A DNA stretch of 64,000 nucleotides from Prorocentrum cordatum (lineage: Eukaryota; Sar; Dinophyceae; Prorocentrales; Prorocentraceae), in the NCBI GenBank assembly GCA_963575745.1, contig CAUYUJ010001405.1:1-64000 (forward strand), written 5' to 3'. Positions within the stretch are counted from its first letter, which is position 1. The number at the start of each line of letters is the position of its first letter. The notes beneath the pieces were generated by a model. That model made no database searches, had not been told where the DNA came from, and saw only the letters and a program-made list of their open reading frames with translations. A program made the translations under genes and the position numbers. Below, one piece after another: positions 45,544 through 55,680 of this stretch.

Positions 45544-48500
45544 ATGGAGGCGCTGACGCAGAGGCTGGCCCAGCTCGAAGAGCAACAGCGGCAGCAGCGT
45601 ACGGTGATTGAGACTCAGCAGGCGCAGCTCACGGCGGCACAGAATGAGCTGGCAGCAGTGCGGGCCACAGGCAACGGCGCAGCAGCTCAGCAGCCACCAG
45701 GAGAAGCACGAGCTGGCGCACCGATCTCGTTGGTGGACCTGCGAGTTGGCAACAAGCCCGAGGTCTTCACGGGAGACGCTAAGGAGTGGAAGAACTGGTC
45801 GTTCAAGATGCGTCAGTACCTGTCGGCGCTAGACGAGACGCTGCATGCGGAGGTGCTCGACGTGGATGCGAACCCGTCGAGGGAGCTCACGATGAACGAC
45901 ATGGCCGCCGAAGCCCAGAGGAGAGCCAGGCAGCTGGCGTTCATCCTCACCATGCACACGAAGGACGTGGCGCTGCAGATGGTCACGAAGCTGCCAGACC
46001 CCAGCAACGGCTACGAGATCTGGCGGAGGTTCCTGGAGGAGTTCGAGCCGGCCCACAAGGGCCGCTTCAGGGCGATGCTGATGCAGATCCTCCAGTACCA
46101 GTTCACGGGTGACCGCGGCCTTGCCATCGAGGAGTTCGAGAGGCTCGTCAGGCAGTACGAGGCGCAGTCTGGCGACATCCTCCAGGAGACCATCAAGGCG
46201 GCGGTGATCTCGAACAACCCTGAGGACCCTGAGTGGAGGAGGCACGTCGGCCTCAACGCGACGAGACTGCAGGACTACACGTCGCTGAAGGACGAATGGA
46301 AGGCGGTGCACCAAGCGGAGAGGCGTTGGGGTGTCGATGGCGACTCGGCCCCCATGGAGGTGGACGCGCTTACCTCGAAGGGCAAGGGCAAGGATGGCGG
46401 CAAAGGCAAGGGTAAGGATGGCGGCAGAGGCAAAGGCAAAGGAGATGGCAAGGGTAAGGACGGCGGCAGAGGTAAAGGCAAGGGAGATGGCAAAGACAAG
46501 AACAAAGCCGAGGCCAGCAAGAAGGAGAGGAAGTGTTTCTTCTGCAGAGAGAAGGGCCACGAGCGCAAGGACTGCCCGAAGTTCACCACGTGGCTCGAGG
46601 AGAAGAAGAAGGCAGGACACGCTGGAGGCTCGGGGTCGGCCGCGGCGGTCAACACGGTGCAGCAGGACGACGGCTGGGTGTTCATGGTTGACGAGGAGTT
46701 CGAGGGCGACGAGCTGTGCGAACTCATCATGGTCGACTCAGGCGCCTCGGCAAACGTATGTCCTCGAGATCACGTGTCGGAGAACGGCCTGCGAGAGGAA
46801 GCACATCCGAGGCGCATGACAACGGCGACTGGCGAGCTGATTGCGCAGCATGGGCGACGTCGGGTTTCATATGAGACGGAGTTCGGTAAGATCACGACGG
46901 ACTACAGGGTGCTAGACGTGAAGAGGCCGATCTGGTCGCTGGGTGCGATGATCGAGTCGGGGTGCGACGCCTACTTCACGAAGAGCAAGTCGTGGATCGT
47001 CAAAGATGGCAAGGAGTTGGAGCTGATCAGGAAGGGCAACTTGTTCTACGCGATCGCTCGGCCTTCGAAGATCGGAGGCTCGAACGCGCTGGAGCTCAAC
47101 CCTTTGACGCAGGCGGAGATCGAGCAGAGAGCGCTGGCCAGAGAGCACGCGGCGTTCGGGGCGGCTGGACCAGCAGCCGAGGCCACGCTTGCAGAAGATG
47201 GAGATCCAGCAGTTCGCATCAAAGTGCCGACAGGACCCGCCACGCCGACGGCAGAGGAACGGGCTCAACATGAGTCCGCGGGGCACGTACCCTACAGGAG
47301 CTGGTGCAGCCACTGCGTGGCGGCGAGGGCGGCGGACAAACCTCATCGACGAAGCGAGGACCCGACAGGCTTGAGCGCAGAGGAGGCAGCGATCCCACGC
47401 ATCGAGTTTGACTTCGCGGAGATCGGACGAGAATCGGATGCAAGCCCAGGCATTCCGTCCCTCAACGGGGTGGACGTCGGGTCGGAGAGCTTGTCGGCGA
47501 CTCTGTGCCCCAGCAAGGCCTTCAGCGAGTACCTGGTGGAGACGATCCTGGCGTTCGTGGACGCGCTGGGTCACAACGCGGTGCTGCTTCACTCGGACCA
47601 GGAGCCAGTGCTAGTGCAGTTGCTGAAGGCGGTGCAGAGCAAGAGGGTGAAGCGGACTCTGGTCAGGCATGGGCCTAGAGGCAGCCACCAGAGCCAGGGC
47701 AAGATAGAGGGCGCGAACAGGGTCATCAACGGCGTCCTGAGAGCGATCTGGATCAACATGGAGGAGCACATGGGCGAGAAGGTGTCGACCGACAGCATCC
47801 TGATCGCCTGGGGGGTCAGGCACGCGGCATGGAGCTTGACGAGGTTCCAGGTGAAGAGCGACGGCCGTACCCCCTACGTGCGGATCTTCGGCAAGGCTTA
47901 CGGCGGGGAGGTGCTTCCCTTCGGCGAGCGCGTGATGTACAAGTACACGGCGGTGCCCACCGGCAACCTGGACCAGAAGTGGGCGCACGGGGTGTGGGTC
48001 GGCAAGGCACCGCTGACGGATGAACACCTCGTCCTGACCGTGGACGGCGTGAAGAAAGCAAGATCGGTACATCGACTGCCAGTCGACGAGCGGTACGTAA
48101 AGGAGGAGCTGGCGAAGGTGAAGGGTCTGCCGTGGAACGGCACGGCATCGGATCTGAAGGCGCCGATCGTGTCGCAGCAGGACCAGGGGCCATCAGGGCA
48201 CAGGAGGCTCTACCTGACGAGGGCGATCGTGCAGAAGTACGGGCCTACACCTGGGTGCTCGGGCTGCGCGGGGCTGGGGCCACGTACCGAGGTGTGTCGA
48301 GCGCGGCTGGAGAAGATGGTGGCAGACGCGGCGGCAGGGCCGAGAGGCATCGCAGTCGGCACGCCGCTGGCGGCGAGACCAGACCCAGGGCCGCCCGCAG
48401 GCGCTGCAGAACCATCGTCGGCAGCGAGCGGCGACGCTCCCAGGACACCAGCTGGGGGCGACGGCAGCGGAGGAGTCGCGGCCGAGAACATGGAGGTTGA

Positions 48501-50892
48501 CAGAGCGGGCGCTTCGACACAGAGAGGTAGGCCCGCGGCGGTGGCCTTTCCGCAGGAGGCCCCCGAGCGCCCGACGGCGAAGGTGAGGTCTCAACCCCCT
48601 GTGGCGATCCCAGCCGTGGGAGGCGCAGGCACGGTCGTCGTCAGCGAGAGCGAGGCGAGGTCCAGCACCGACGACGTGATGATCGGGGGCCTGCACGTGA
48701 TCGATGGCGTGGACGTGGTGGCGATGCTCATCCCAGAGGAGGACGAGTGGCAGCTCGCGGCGATGGACGACAGCAACTTCGAGACCATCGCCGACGACAG
48801 CCAGAGCGACATGATCGGCGAGGTGAACTACGAGGACCCCGCGTCGGCGGAAGGGATCGTGGCGTACGACTCGAGGACTGGCGAGCAGCTAGACAGCGAA
48901 GAGGTGCGCAAAGGGAGGTCCAAGGAGCTGCGCGACCTGGCGGAGTTCGAGGTGAAGGTCGAGGTGGACGAGTCCGAGATGATCAGCAAGCCAGGGAAGA
49001 AGATCTGGTCGAAGTGGGTGGAGACGCGGAAGGACCCGAACAGCGCTGAGGTCAGGAGCAGGCTGGTCGCGACCGAGATCAACACGGGCGAGGTTAGGAC
49101 GGACTGCTTCGCTGCGACGCCGCCCTTGAAGTTCGTGAGACTGATACTGGCGTGGGCGGCGAGCTACAGTCCCAGAAGGAGCAGCGCGGGGGCCAAGATG
49201 ATCCTGTTGCTGTTCGACATCTCTGTGGCGTTCTTCCACGGCCTGGTGCGGAAGGTCCTGTGCGTGGTACCGCCGAAGGACCTGCGCAAGAAGGGCAAGG
49301 TGTGGAGGCTGCTTCGGAGCCTATATGGAACGAGGGACGCGAGCCAGGTGTTCCAGACGTACGTGGCGGACAACCTGAGCGAGCACGGCTTCGACAGGAA
49401 CGCGGTGGTCCCGTGCTTGTACTGGAGTAGCGAGCTGGAGGCGCTGGGGGTTCACTGGGGCGACGACTTCATCTACGCCCTGCCGAACGACAGCGCTGAC
49501 GACCTCGAGCAGCTGATGAGGGAAGTGTTCAAGGTGAAGATCTGCGAGCGCGTGGGGCCCAACTGCAAGTCCAGTGCGGCGTTCCTGCACAGGACGCTTT
49601 CATGGAGTTCGAAGGGTTTCACCTGGGCGCATGATCCGACTCACACCGTGGCGATGGCCAAGGCTTTCGGCTTCGACGGGCAGACGCGCTTAGACCAGGA
49701 GAAGTGGGTCGTGACGGTCGCGCCGGGCTCCAAGACAGTGGGCAAGACCCGTGATGCTGCAGACCCCCTTGACGAAGAAGGAGCAGCACTATACCGAGCA
49801 CTCGTGGGGACGGCACTCTACGTCGGCCAAGACCGTCCCGAGGCGCAGTACGCGACAAAGGAAGTCGCTCGCCACATGTCGACGCCAACGAGATCGGCGT
49901 GGTGTGCCCTCAAGCGATTGTGCAAGTACTATTCGGAGGTGCCGTTGCTCGTGTGGGAGTTCAACTACCAGAAGATGCCAGAGGACGTGAGAGTGGTCAC
50001 GGACGCGAACTGGGCTGGCGAGCTGGAGGCATTGCGTTCTACCTCGGCTGGCTGGGTATACTTCGGAAGCCACCTGCTCGAAGCCTATTCCTCGACGCAG
50101 CAGATAGTGGCCTTATCGACGGCGGAGAGCGAGTACATATCAATAACAAAGGGAGCTGCACATGCATTGGAGGTCAGGAGCGCGCTCGCCGAGTACGGCT
50201 GGGTCAAGAAGGTGATCTGCGAGGCGGACTCGTCAGCTGGACGGTCGATGGCCACAAGACGTGGCGTGGGTCGAGTGCGTCATCTAGACGCGCGCCTGTT
50301 GTGGCTACAAGAGTTGTGCGCAGACGGCACGATCGAGATGCGCGTGAAGCCTGGGGAGTCCAACGAGGCGGACCTGGGCACCAAGATGGTCGACATACAG
50401 AGGGTGACCAAGTTGATGAAGACTACGTCGCTGCGGCCTCCTGGGGGCTGGGGCTGCTGGGTTGTGGCAGCGGCACTGGAGAAGGCGACTGCAGCAAACG
50501 ACTGCAGCGTCGACTTGGTCAAGTACGACGGGGAGATGGATCGGACCAGCAGGAGTGTCTTCGAGAGCTGGGTGCTAGTCGCCCTCATCGGCATGGGCGT
50601 GCTCTCGTTGATCCTGGGGCTCGCGTGTGGCTATGCCGTGGGAAGGTGCTGCTCGCCGAGGAGCGCCACTGGTGAACGGCGCAATGTGGAGTCCACGCAG
50701 ACGGAGGAGCTCGAGATCATTCCGTACTGGGAGTGGCTGCTGAACGACCTGCAGAAGGAGCTGCACTCCAGGGGCGTGAAGGCGATCCCGAAGCTGAAGG
50801 GCCACTGCATCCAGAAGCTGTTGGAGATTGACCAGGTGCGCCTGGTGAGGCCACAGCACTGGCCGCGGGTCAAGAGAGTGAGGCAGCTTTGA
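45544..50892 (+). CDS. Copia Gag-Pol polyprotein
   Basis: 1782 residues from the ATG at 45544; TAG at 45535 lies upstream in frame. Layout: a Gln-rich coiled coil (1-40); a gag domain (about 64-270); a Lys/Gly/Asp-rich linker (279-322); a CX2CX4HX4C zinc knuckle at 331-344; and protease DSGA with Asp398. The integrase has an HX4HX6CX2C finger (His576, His581, Cys588, Cys591) and a core triad of Asp623, Asp685 and Glu722. An Ala/Pro/Gly linker lies near 930-1005. RT has Asp1225 (FDISVAFFHG) and a GDD box at 1306-1308. RNase H has Asp1487, Glu1528, Asp1562 and an HLD at 1580-1582. An added tail holds one membrane segment (about 1675-1702) and a SAP-like helix pair (about 1730-1763). There are no internal stops. 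It should be cleaved into virus-like-particle proteins that copy and integrate the element. Confidence 0.93.
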   Translation: MEALTQRLAQLEEQQRQQRTVIETQQAQLTAAQNELAAVRATGNGAAAQQPPGEARAGAPISLVDLRVGNKPEVFTGDAKEWKNWSFKMRQYLSALDETLHAEVLDVDANPSRELTMNDMAAEAQRRARQLAFILTMHTKDVALQMVTKLPDPSNGYEIWRRFLEEFEPAHKGRFRAMLMQILQYQFTGDRGLAIEEFERLVRQYEAQSGDILQETIKAAVISNNPEDPEWRRHVGLNATRLQDYTSLKDEWKAVHQAERRWGVDGDSAPMEVDALTSKGKGKDGGKGKGKDGGRGKGKGDGKGKDGGRGKGKGDGKDKNKAEASKKERKCFFCREKGHERKDCPKFTTWLEEKKKAGHAGGSGSAAAVNTVQQDDGWVFMVDEEFEGDELCELIMVDSGASANVCPRDHVSENGLREEAHPRRMTTATGELIAQHGRRRVSYETEFGKITTDYRVLDVKRPIWSLGAMIESGCDAYFTKSKSWIVKDGKELELIRKGNLFYAIARPSKIGGSNALELNPLTQAEIEQRALAREHAAFGAAGPAAEATLAEDGDPAVRIKVPTGPATPTAEERAQHESAGHVPYRSWCSHCVAARAADKPHRRSEDPTGLSAEEAAIPRIEFDFAEIGRESDASPGIPSLNGVDVGSESLSATLCPSKAFSEYLVETILAFVDALGHNAVLLHSDQEPVLVQLLKAVQSKRVKRTLVRHGPRGSHQSQGKIEGANRVINGVLRAIWINMEEHMGEKVSTDSILIAWGVRHAAWSLTRFQVKSDGRTPYVRIFGKAYGGEVLPFGERVMYKYTAVPTGNLDQKWAHGVWVGKAPLTDEHLVLTVDGVKKARSVHRLPVDERYVKEELAKVKGLPWNGTASDLKAPIVSQQDQGPSGHRRLYLTRAIVQKYGPTPGCSGCAGLGPRTEVCRARLEKMVADAAAGPRGIAVGTPLAARPDPGPPAGAAEPSSAASGDAPRTPAGGDGSGGVAAENMEVDRAGASTQRGRPAAVAFPQEAPERPTAKVRSQPPVAIPAVGGAGTVVVSESEARSSTDDVMIGGLHVIDGVDVVAMLIPEEDEWQLAAMDDSNFETIADDSQSDMIGEVNYEDPASAEGIVAYDSRTGEQLDSEEVRKGRSKELRDLAEFEVKVEVDESEMISKPGKKIWSKWVETRKDPNSAEVRSRLVATEINTGEVRTDCFAATPPLKFVRLILAWAASYSPRRSSAGAKMILLLFDISVAFFHGLVRKVLCVVPPKDLRKKGKVWRLLRSLYGTRDASQVFQTYVADNLSEHGFDRNAVVPCLYWSSELEALGVHWGDDFIYALPNDSADDLEQLMREVFKVKICERVGPNCKSSAAFLHRTLSWSSKGFTWAHDPTHTVAMAKAFGFDGQTRLDQEKWVVTVAPGSKTVGKTRDAADPLDEEGAALYRALVGTALYVGQDRPEAQYATKEVARHMSTPTRSAWCALKRLCKYYSEVPLLVWEFNYQKMPEDVRVVTDANWAGELEALRSTSAGWVYFGSHLLEAYSSTQQIVALSTAESEYISITKGAAHALEVRSALAEYGWVKKVICEADSSAGRSMATRRGVGRVRHLDARLLWLQELCADGTIEMRVKPGESNEADLGTKMVDIQRVTKLMKTTSLRPPGGWGCWVVAAALEKATAANDCSVDLVKYDGEMDRTSRSVFESWVLVALIGMGVLSLILGLACGYAVGRCCSPRSATGERRNVESTQTEELEIIPYWEWLLNDLQKELHSRGVKAIPKLKGHCIQKLLEIDQVRLVRPQHWPRVKRVRQL

Positions 50893-51057
50893 ACGTGGAT
50901 TCGCGCCGATGGCACTTCTCGGGGCGTTTAAGTCCTGGCCAGGCCTGCAAAGCAGATCAGGCAGCATCGGTGCGTTTCGGAGTGCGTGCGCCTTGAGCAC
51001 GCGAGGACTGCAACCTGACAGATGCCGAGTCGACTTGCGATTGAGCATGCGCGAGTC

Positions 51058-51066
51058 GAGAGGAGG
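51058..51066 (+). promoter_or_regulatory. polypurine tract
   Basis: GAGAGGAGG lies immediately before the 3' LTR, the normal plus-strand primer position. 50893-51057 is the element's untranslated 3' region. Confidence 0.8.
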
Positions 51067-51290
51067 TGCGGCGATTTCAGGGGTGTCAGGTGCAATGTAG
51101 TCCAACCCTGGCTGACACATTAGGGTCCTGCGTGGTAGCATGATGTTGTAGCAGAGAGGCTTGTGCAGCGCAGTGTACAGCAGCACGAGCAGCAGCAGCT
51201 AGCAGCATGAAGACTGGTGATCTGTCGGTGATGCTTTGGCTCAAGTCAAAAGGATGTTTCAATCCGTTCGGCTGACGCCCACTCCGCGCA
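51067..51290 (+). repeat. 3' LTR
   Basis: Identical to the 5' LTR over 224 bp, including TTTGGCTCAAG at 51235-51245. Confidence 0.95.
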
Positions 51291-51295
51291 TGATT
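51291..51295. other. target-site duplication, right (TGATT)
   Basis: Matches 45109-45113. Confidence 0.93.
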
Positions 51296-51369
51296 AAGAT
51301 ATGTAAGTATATGTAGAGGTATGTGTGTACAAGTATAGCTGTATCTGCCCGTCTGTCTGTAGACGAGAT

Positions 51370-51760
51370 TACCACGGGATAATCACGGGCCAACCGTGGG
51401 ACAACCACGAGCAAACACGCGACAACCACCGGACAACGACGGAGCAACCACCGGACAACGACGGGACAACCACAGGACTATCGTGGGACAGCAGCGGGAC
51501 AACCACAAGACATACATCCTACTACCTATCTATCGGTCTCGCCATCAATCTTTCTAGTGGCCTCACTGTTCATCCATGGGTGGAAATCCCTAGACGTGGC
51601 GACCACGGAACGAAGCAAACATTGGGCACCACGGGGAAACCGCAAACCGACAACTGGACAACCACGGGACAACCAAGAGACAAACACTTGACAATTACAA
51701 GACAACCCCGCGCACGCCACGGGACAATCACGGGGCAACCGCGGGACAACCCCGCGCACG
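51370..51760. repeat. GGGACAACCAC minisatellite
   Basis: Irregular 10-12 base repeats such as CACGGGACAACCACGGGAC and ACCACCGGACAACGAC, interrupted at 51510-51650. Confidence 0.88.
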
Positions 51761-51960
51761 CCCTGGCGAACAGGTCACGATTCATTTTGGCCCGACCTGG
51801 CCCAACTAATCGTAAAATGTCGCCTTGCCCGCACGCGCGACATGAACCGAAACCTGCATCGATTCCTGGGTCGGTTGCCTCCGTTTCACTTCGGTCTCAC
51901 TTCCCAATCGCCAAGACATTCATACACACAGCTGTCTATACTTATATGTGTATTTATACA
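51690..51960. repeat. dispersed repeat related to 19686-19980
   Basis: Shares the CCCGCACGCGCGAC, ACCGAAACC and CACTTCGGTCTCAC blocks and the following TATA-rich end. Confidence 0.5.
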
Positions 51961-52870
51961 CGTATATACATACATATATACATTGATGTGTCAAGACACA
52001 ACTGTATCACATGTTGAAGCGTACATCCAAGCACGTGCTTCAGTGCACGTAAGCATACACGCTTTTGTATATACGTACATGTGTACGTGCAAATTCACGC
52101 GTGTGAACGTGGCATGTGCGCTACTCCGCGATATGCAAATCTGCATTCGTCGCGTAAGCGGTGTTCATGACATCCGAAAGTGCACTCGGTCAAACTATTG
52201 CACCCGCTCGGCGCGTACTCAATACGCACCAATATAGGCGCATTGCCAGAAATGTAATATCTCGACGCGGGGCCGCGATTCAGACTATTCCCGTCAGATA
52301 TGAGCCCGTTCCAGAAGAGCGTAGGAATGCATGTAAAAGTAACGGTGCGCATCCAAGCAACCTTGCCTGTATACAAAATCGGCATCAACAAACAATCATA
52401 CGCCACAAACGCGCGGACGCGGGCAAAACTGTACGATGATGCCATGCGAAGCTAACTAACTGGCCACCTAACGTCACAACAATCGGTGGGGTATGCTGCC
52501 ATCCATGCCGTTGGTATCCAATCGGTACGTGAGCGACCTTGTGTGTCAGAGATGAACCCGTGATGAAGCGAACCCGTCGCGAAAAGAAACCTGATCGGAC
52601 AAGAACGGGAACCGCCGATTTCGTCCATTGGCCTCGTAAAGATGATGGTGACGACACGGCGGCGGATTACGAGGATGACAGCGTGGATGACGGGGAGGAC
52701 ACCGATGCGAGCAGGAGAACAACGAGTAGCATGACAAGCGCGAGGACGAGGAGGAAGAGATGGAGGAGGAACAAAACGAGAAGGAACGAAACGGAGGAGA
52801 AGAAAAAGGAGGAAGAAGAGGAGGAGGAGGAAGACCCATGTAAACCAAACGCTCATCAACGATGTTGGAA
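51960..52870. other. unique-looking stretch with a GAGGA-rich tract
   Basis: Moderate GC with no recognised gene. 52640-52840 is rich in GAGGA/GACGA repeats, which yields acidic or basic low-complexity open frames. Confidence 0.5.
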
Positions 52871-52949
52871 TGCACCCTCCAACCCCCCCTTCATAAACAT
52901 CTGCAAAACTTCATTGCCACTGGAGGAAATGCCCCGCGGGGGGCAACCG

Positions 52950-53350
52950 TGTGAAAATCCTAGAGCGTACCAAAACACCATTCGCAAGACGTCAACGCCA
53001 ATAATCAACCTGAATGTTGCGATTTGACGGTCCTGAACCGTGCCAGAACACCATTCCTGGAACTTCCCCACCGCAAATGAACGTAACTGTTGCGCGCTGA
53101 CAATCCTGAACCGTTCCATCACACCATTTTTGGTACGGTAACCAAGAAGCCCAATGCCAATCTTCTGGATTTTTAGAAGCACATGTGCGCGATGCAAAAT
53201 GAGAACAACATCTTGAAAACAACCCGCCCTCAATCCGTGAAGCTGTTGCAAACCTTACAGACATCAATGCGCGCGGCGCTAAAATGAGAACCGCATTTTG
53301 GAAACTACCCGCCGTCAACCAATGAAACTCTTGCAAACAACACCAGCCTT
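52950..53350. repeat. two adjacent short tandem arrays (about 73 and 88 bp units)
   Basis: 52965-53140 has about three degenerate units with CCTGAACCGTGCCAGAACAC and CATT. 53190-53345 has two units with AAAATGAGAACCGCATTTTG and AACTACCCGCCGTCAA. Confidence 0.7.
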
Positions 53351-53560
53351 TTGGGCGTAGGTGGTTTAGCAAGTCCCACCAGCCCTTTGGGCGTGAGTGG
53401 TTTAGAAAGCCCGCTCTGTTCTCAACCCCCTTCTTCCCCTTCGGGGAGGGGTTTACCCCTCCCCCTCACCCCTCCCCCTGGGCCTGGAGAGGTTCCTCCG
53501 CGGGTCGTTGGGGGGGGGGGTCATTTTCGACTCCTGGGAGGGCTAAAAACGACACCCCTC
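53345..53560. repeat. dispersed repeat (CCAGCCCTTTGGGCG / TTTACCCCTCCCC)
   Basis: CCAGCCTTTTGGGCGTAGG and CCAGCCCTTTGGGCGTGAG are repeated locally; 33098 has CCAGCCCTTGGGGCGTAGC. The GGGGTTTACCCCTCCCC part has a relative at 54545-54620. Confidence 0.6.
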
Positions 53561-53619
53561 ACGAGGATTCTGGCCCCGACGGGGGGAGGGAGAAAAAACC
53601 CTCTCCTCTTCTGTGAAGC

Positions 53620-53880
53620 CAAACTCATGGATTTTACTACGGTTTTGGCCCCATTTTGGCCTTCTGAGGGGGCAGCGCTAATTAAAGCTCCCCTCTTCTT
53701 TCAAGCCAAAACCATTGATTTTACGAAGGTTTTGGTCTCATTTTGCCCTTCTGAGGGGGCAACGCTAATTAAAGCTCCCCTCTTCTTTGATCGATTCCCT
53801 CCAAGATGGCCCCAAGAAGCGCCCAGGAGGCACCAAGAGGCCCCAAGATGGCCCCAAGAGGCCCCCAAGACGCTCCAAAA
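53620..53880. repeat. CCAAGA-rich dispersed repeat with duplicated start module
   Basis: The module GGTTTTGGCCCCATTTTGGC and CTTCTGAGGGGGCAGCGCTA occurs twice about 74 bases apart (53651, 53725), then CCAAGATGGCCCC repeats follow. Confidence 0.8.
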
Positions 53881-53884
53881 GGGG

Positions 53885-54330
53885 ACGAGGTGCCCGAACG
53901 CCTCACGCCACGAGGAGCCCGAACGACTCACACCAGGACGAGGGGCCCGAACGACTCACACCACGAAGAGCCCGAACGACTCACACCAGAAGGAGGGGCC
54001 CGAACGACTCACACCAGGACGAGGCGCCCGAACGACTCACACCACGAGGAGCCCGAACGACTCACACCACGACGAGGGCCCCGAACGACTCACACCACGA
54101 GGAGCCCGAACGAGTCACACCAGGAGGAGGGGCCCGAACGACTCACACCAGGACGAGGGGCTCGAACAACTCACACCACGAGGAGCCCGAACGACTCACA
54201 CCAGGACGAAGAACCCGAACGGGTCACAGCACGAAAGCCCGAACGACTCACACCAGGAAGAAGGGCCCGAACGACTCACACCAGGACGAGAAACCCCAAA
54301 CGACTCAAACCACGAGGAGCGCTTTCTCTC
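53885..54330. repeat. 27-33 bp minisatellite (CGAACGACTCACACCA)
   Basis: About 14-15 units of CCCGAACGACTCACACCA followed by CGAGGAG, GGACGAGGGG or GGAGGAGGGG variants. No gene. Confidence 0.92.
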
Positions 54331-54485
54331 CCTCCTCCTCCGCCTCGTCCTTCTCCCGCTCCCCCCACAAGGAGGATGTCCAAGGAGGCGGGAGGAAGGA
54401 GGAACAGGGGAGATATGCGGGGGCAAGCGGACACACGCCTGAAAAACACGACTGTCGGCATGCTTCGCAAGAGTTGCTGTTGTGA

Positions 54486-54630
54486 GATGGGCTGGTGGGG
54501 ATACGCGAAGCGTAAAGAATTTGGTTTTCTCTTTGCCAACGCTCCCTCCCTATCCTGCTGGGAGGAACGGTTTACCTCTCCACCTGCCCCTCTCCTTGGG
54601 CCTGGAAAAAGGCGCACCGCAGGTGGTTAC
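54486..54630. repeat. short dispersed repeat copy 3 and TTTACC block
   Basis: GGGCTGGTGGGGATACGCGA and AGCGTAAAGAATTTGG match 19461-19500. GGAGGAACGGTTTACCTCTC resembles 53445. 54630-55190 continues with sparse CCAAGA-family steps. Confidence 0.6.
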
Positions 54631-55189
54631 AGCGTTCAAGATGGCCAACAATGGTTCCAAGAGGGCCTCTGAGAGCGCGAGCTGGTATCCCACATTGCCC
54701 GAAATAACCCAATATGGGTCAACATGACATCCGATACACATCCAAGAGACCCTAAGACGGCCCCGAAACGGTTTCAACTGCTCTTCGAACCACCTAAGGA
54801 CCTCCCCCTGACGCCAACACCGATCCAATACCAAAGGAACATCAATATTTCTCGCGTTTTCGCCTTGCCGTTTCCGATGGACTTATGTACTTCCATATGA
54901 CCCCCAAGCTGTCCCAAGATACCCCCACGAGGGTATCATGGGGGCTCCACGAGGGCCCACGTAGCGCCCCGAATGACATCCCAAACGCAATTTTTGAGCC
55001 TCCGAAAAGGGGGGGCTGAATTCATTACTCCCCTCTTTTTGAACTACGGGGCCCGAAGAGACCTCCCAGACCCCCCCAGGCCCCCCCCCTAAAACAGCTC
55101 CAATATGGCCCCAAGGCGGCCGTCCCAAGACGCTCCGCGAGGACCCCGCGAGCGCCCCAAAACCGTTCCAAAAGACCTCCGCGAAAAAA

Positions 55190-55680
55190 GCTTCCAGGGC
55201 GGTTGTTGCCCTGCACTCTTCTACGCTTCCCTGATCAGAGCAACTCGCCAGGCGATCTGCTTCTCGATGGGCTGGCGGGGATTTTCTGTTTGTGCTCGGG
55301 CGAGCGAGGACGAGCCGAACGCTGTGCAAGCTAAGGCGGGCCGCGCAGAAGCAAAGGGGGGAACAACGAAGCGAGCGGCGGCTGGCGGGGGTACTTTTTG
55401 GCCAGCGGGCGCGCGAAACGAGTCGAGCGCCTAACCTGCTGCGGCGGGCCGCGCCGGTAGCGTAATGAAAGGCGATGGGCGACGGTCTGCGAAGGGCCGC
55501 GAGCCGACCGGGCAGTGGGCGGCAGAAAAGCGCGCCGAACACGAAGACCTGTGCATGAGCGTGGCGAACACGAAGTGCCCGAATAGCGTGAAAGCAAACG
55601 CGAAGTGAATAGTTTACCGACGAGACGAACTCCACAGTGCCAGCGAAGAGGACGCAGCCAAAATGGCGCGGAGGCCCGCG
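55190..55680. other. GC-rich stretch without a recognised gene
   Basis: A long stop-poor minus frame crosses it (54883-56007), but it runs through unrelated repeats and I recognise no domain. Confidence 0.4.

Larger units (their letters stand above)
45114..51290 (+). mobile_element. full-length Copia (Ty1/copia) LTR retrotransposon
   Basis: The 6177-bp element has two 224-bp LTRs that I find identical base for base, beginning TG and ending CA. It is flanked by the TGATT duplication. It has a TGG-starting primer binding site, a polypurine tract and one uninterrupted polyprotein with all enzymatic motifs. Integrase before RT places it in Copia. Identical LTRs imply a very recent insertion, and nothing visible would prevent activity. 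The insertion site is an AT-rich spacer between repeats. Confidence 0.95.
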
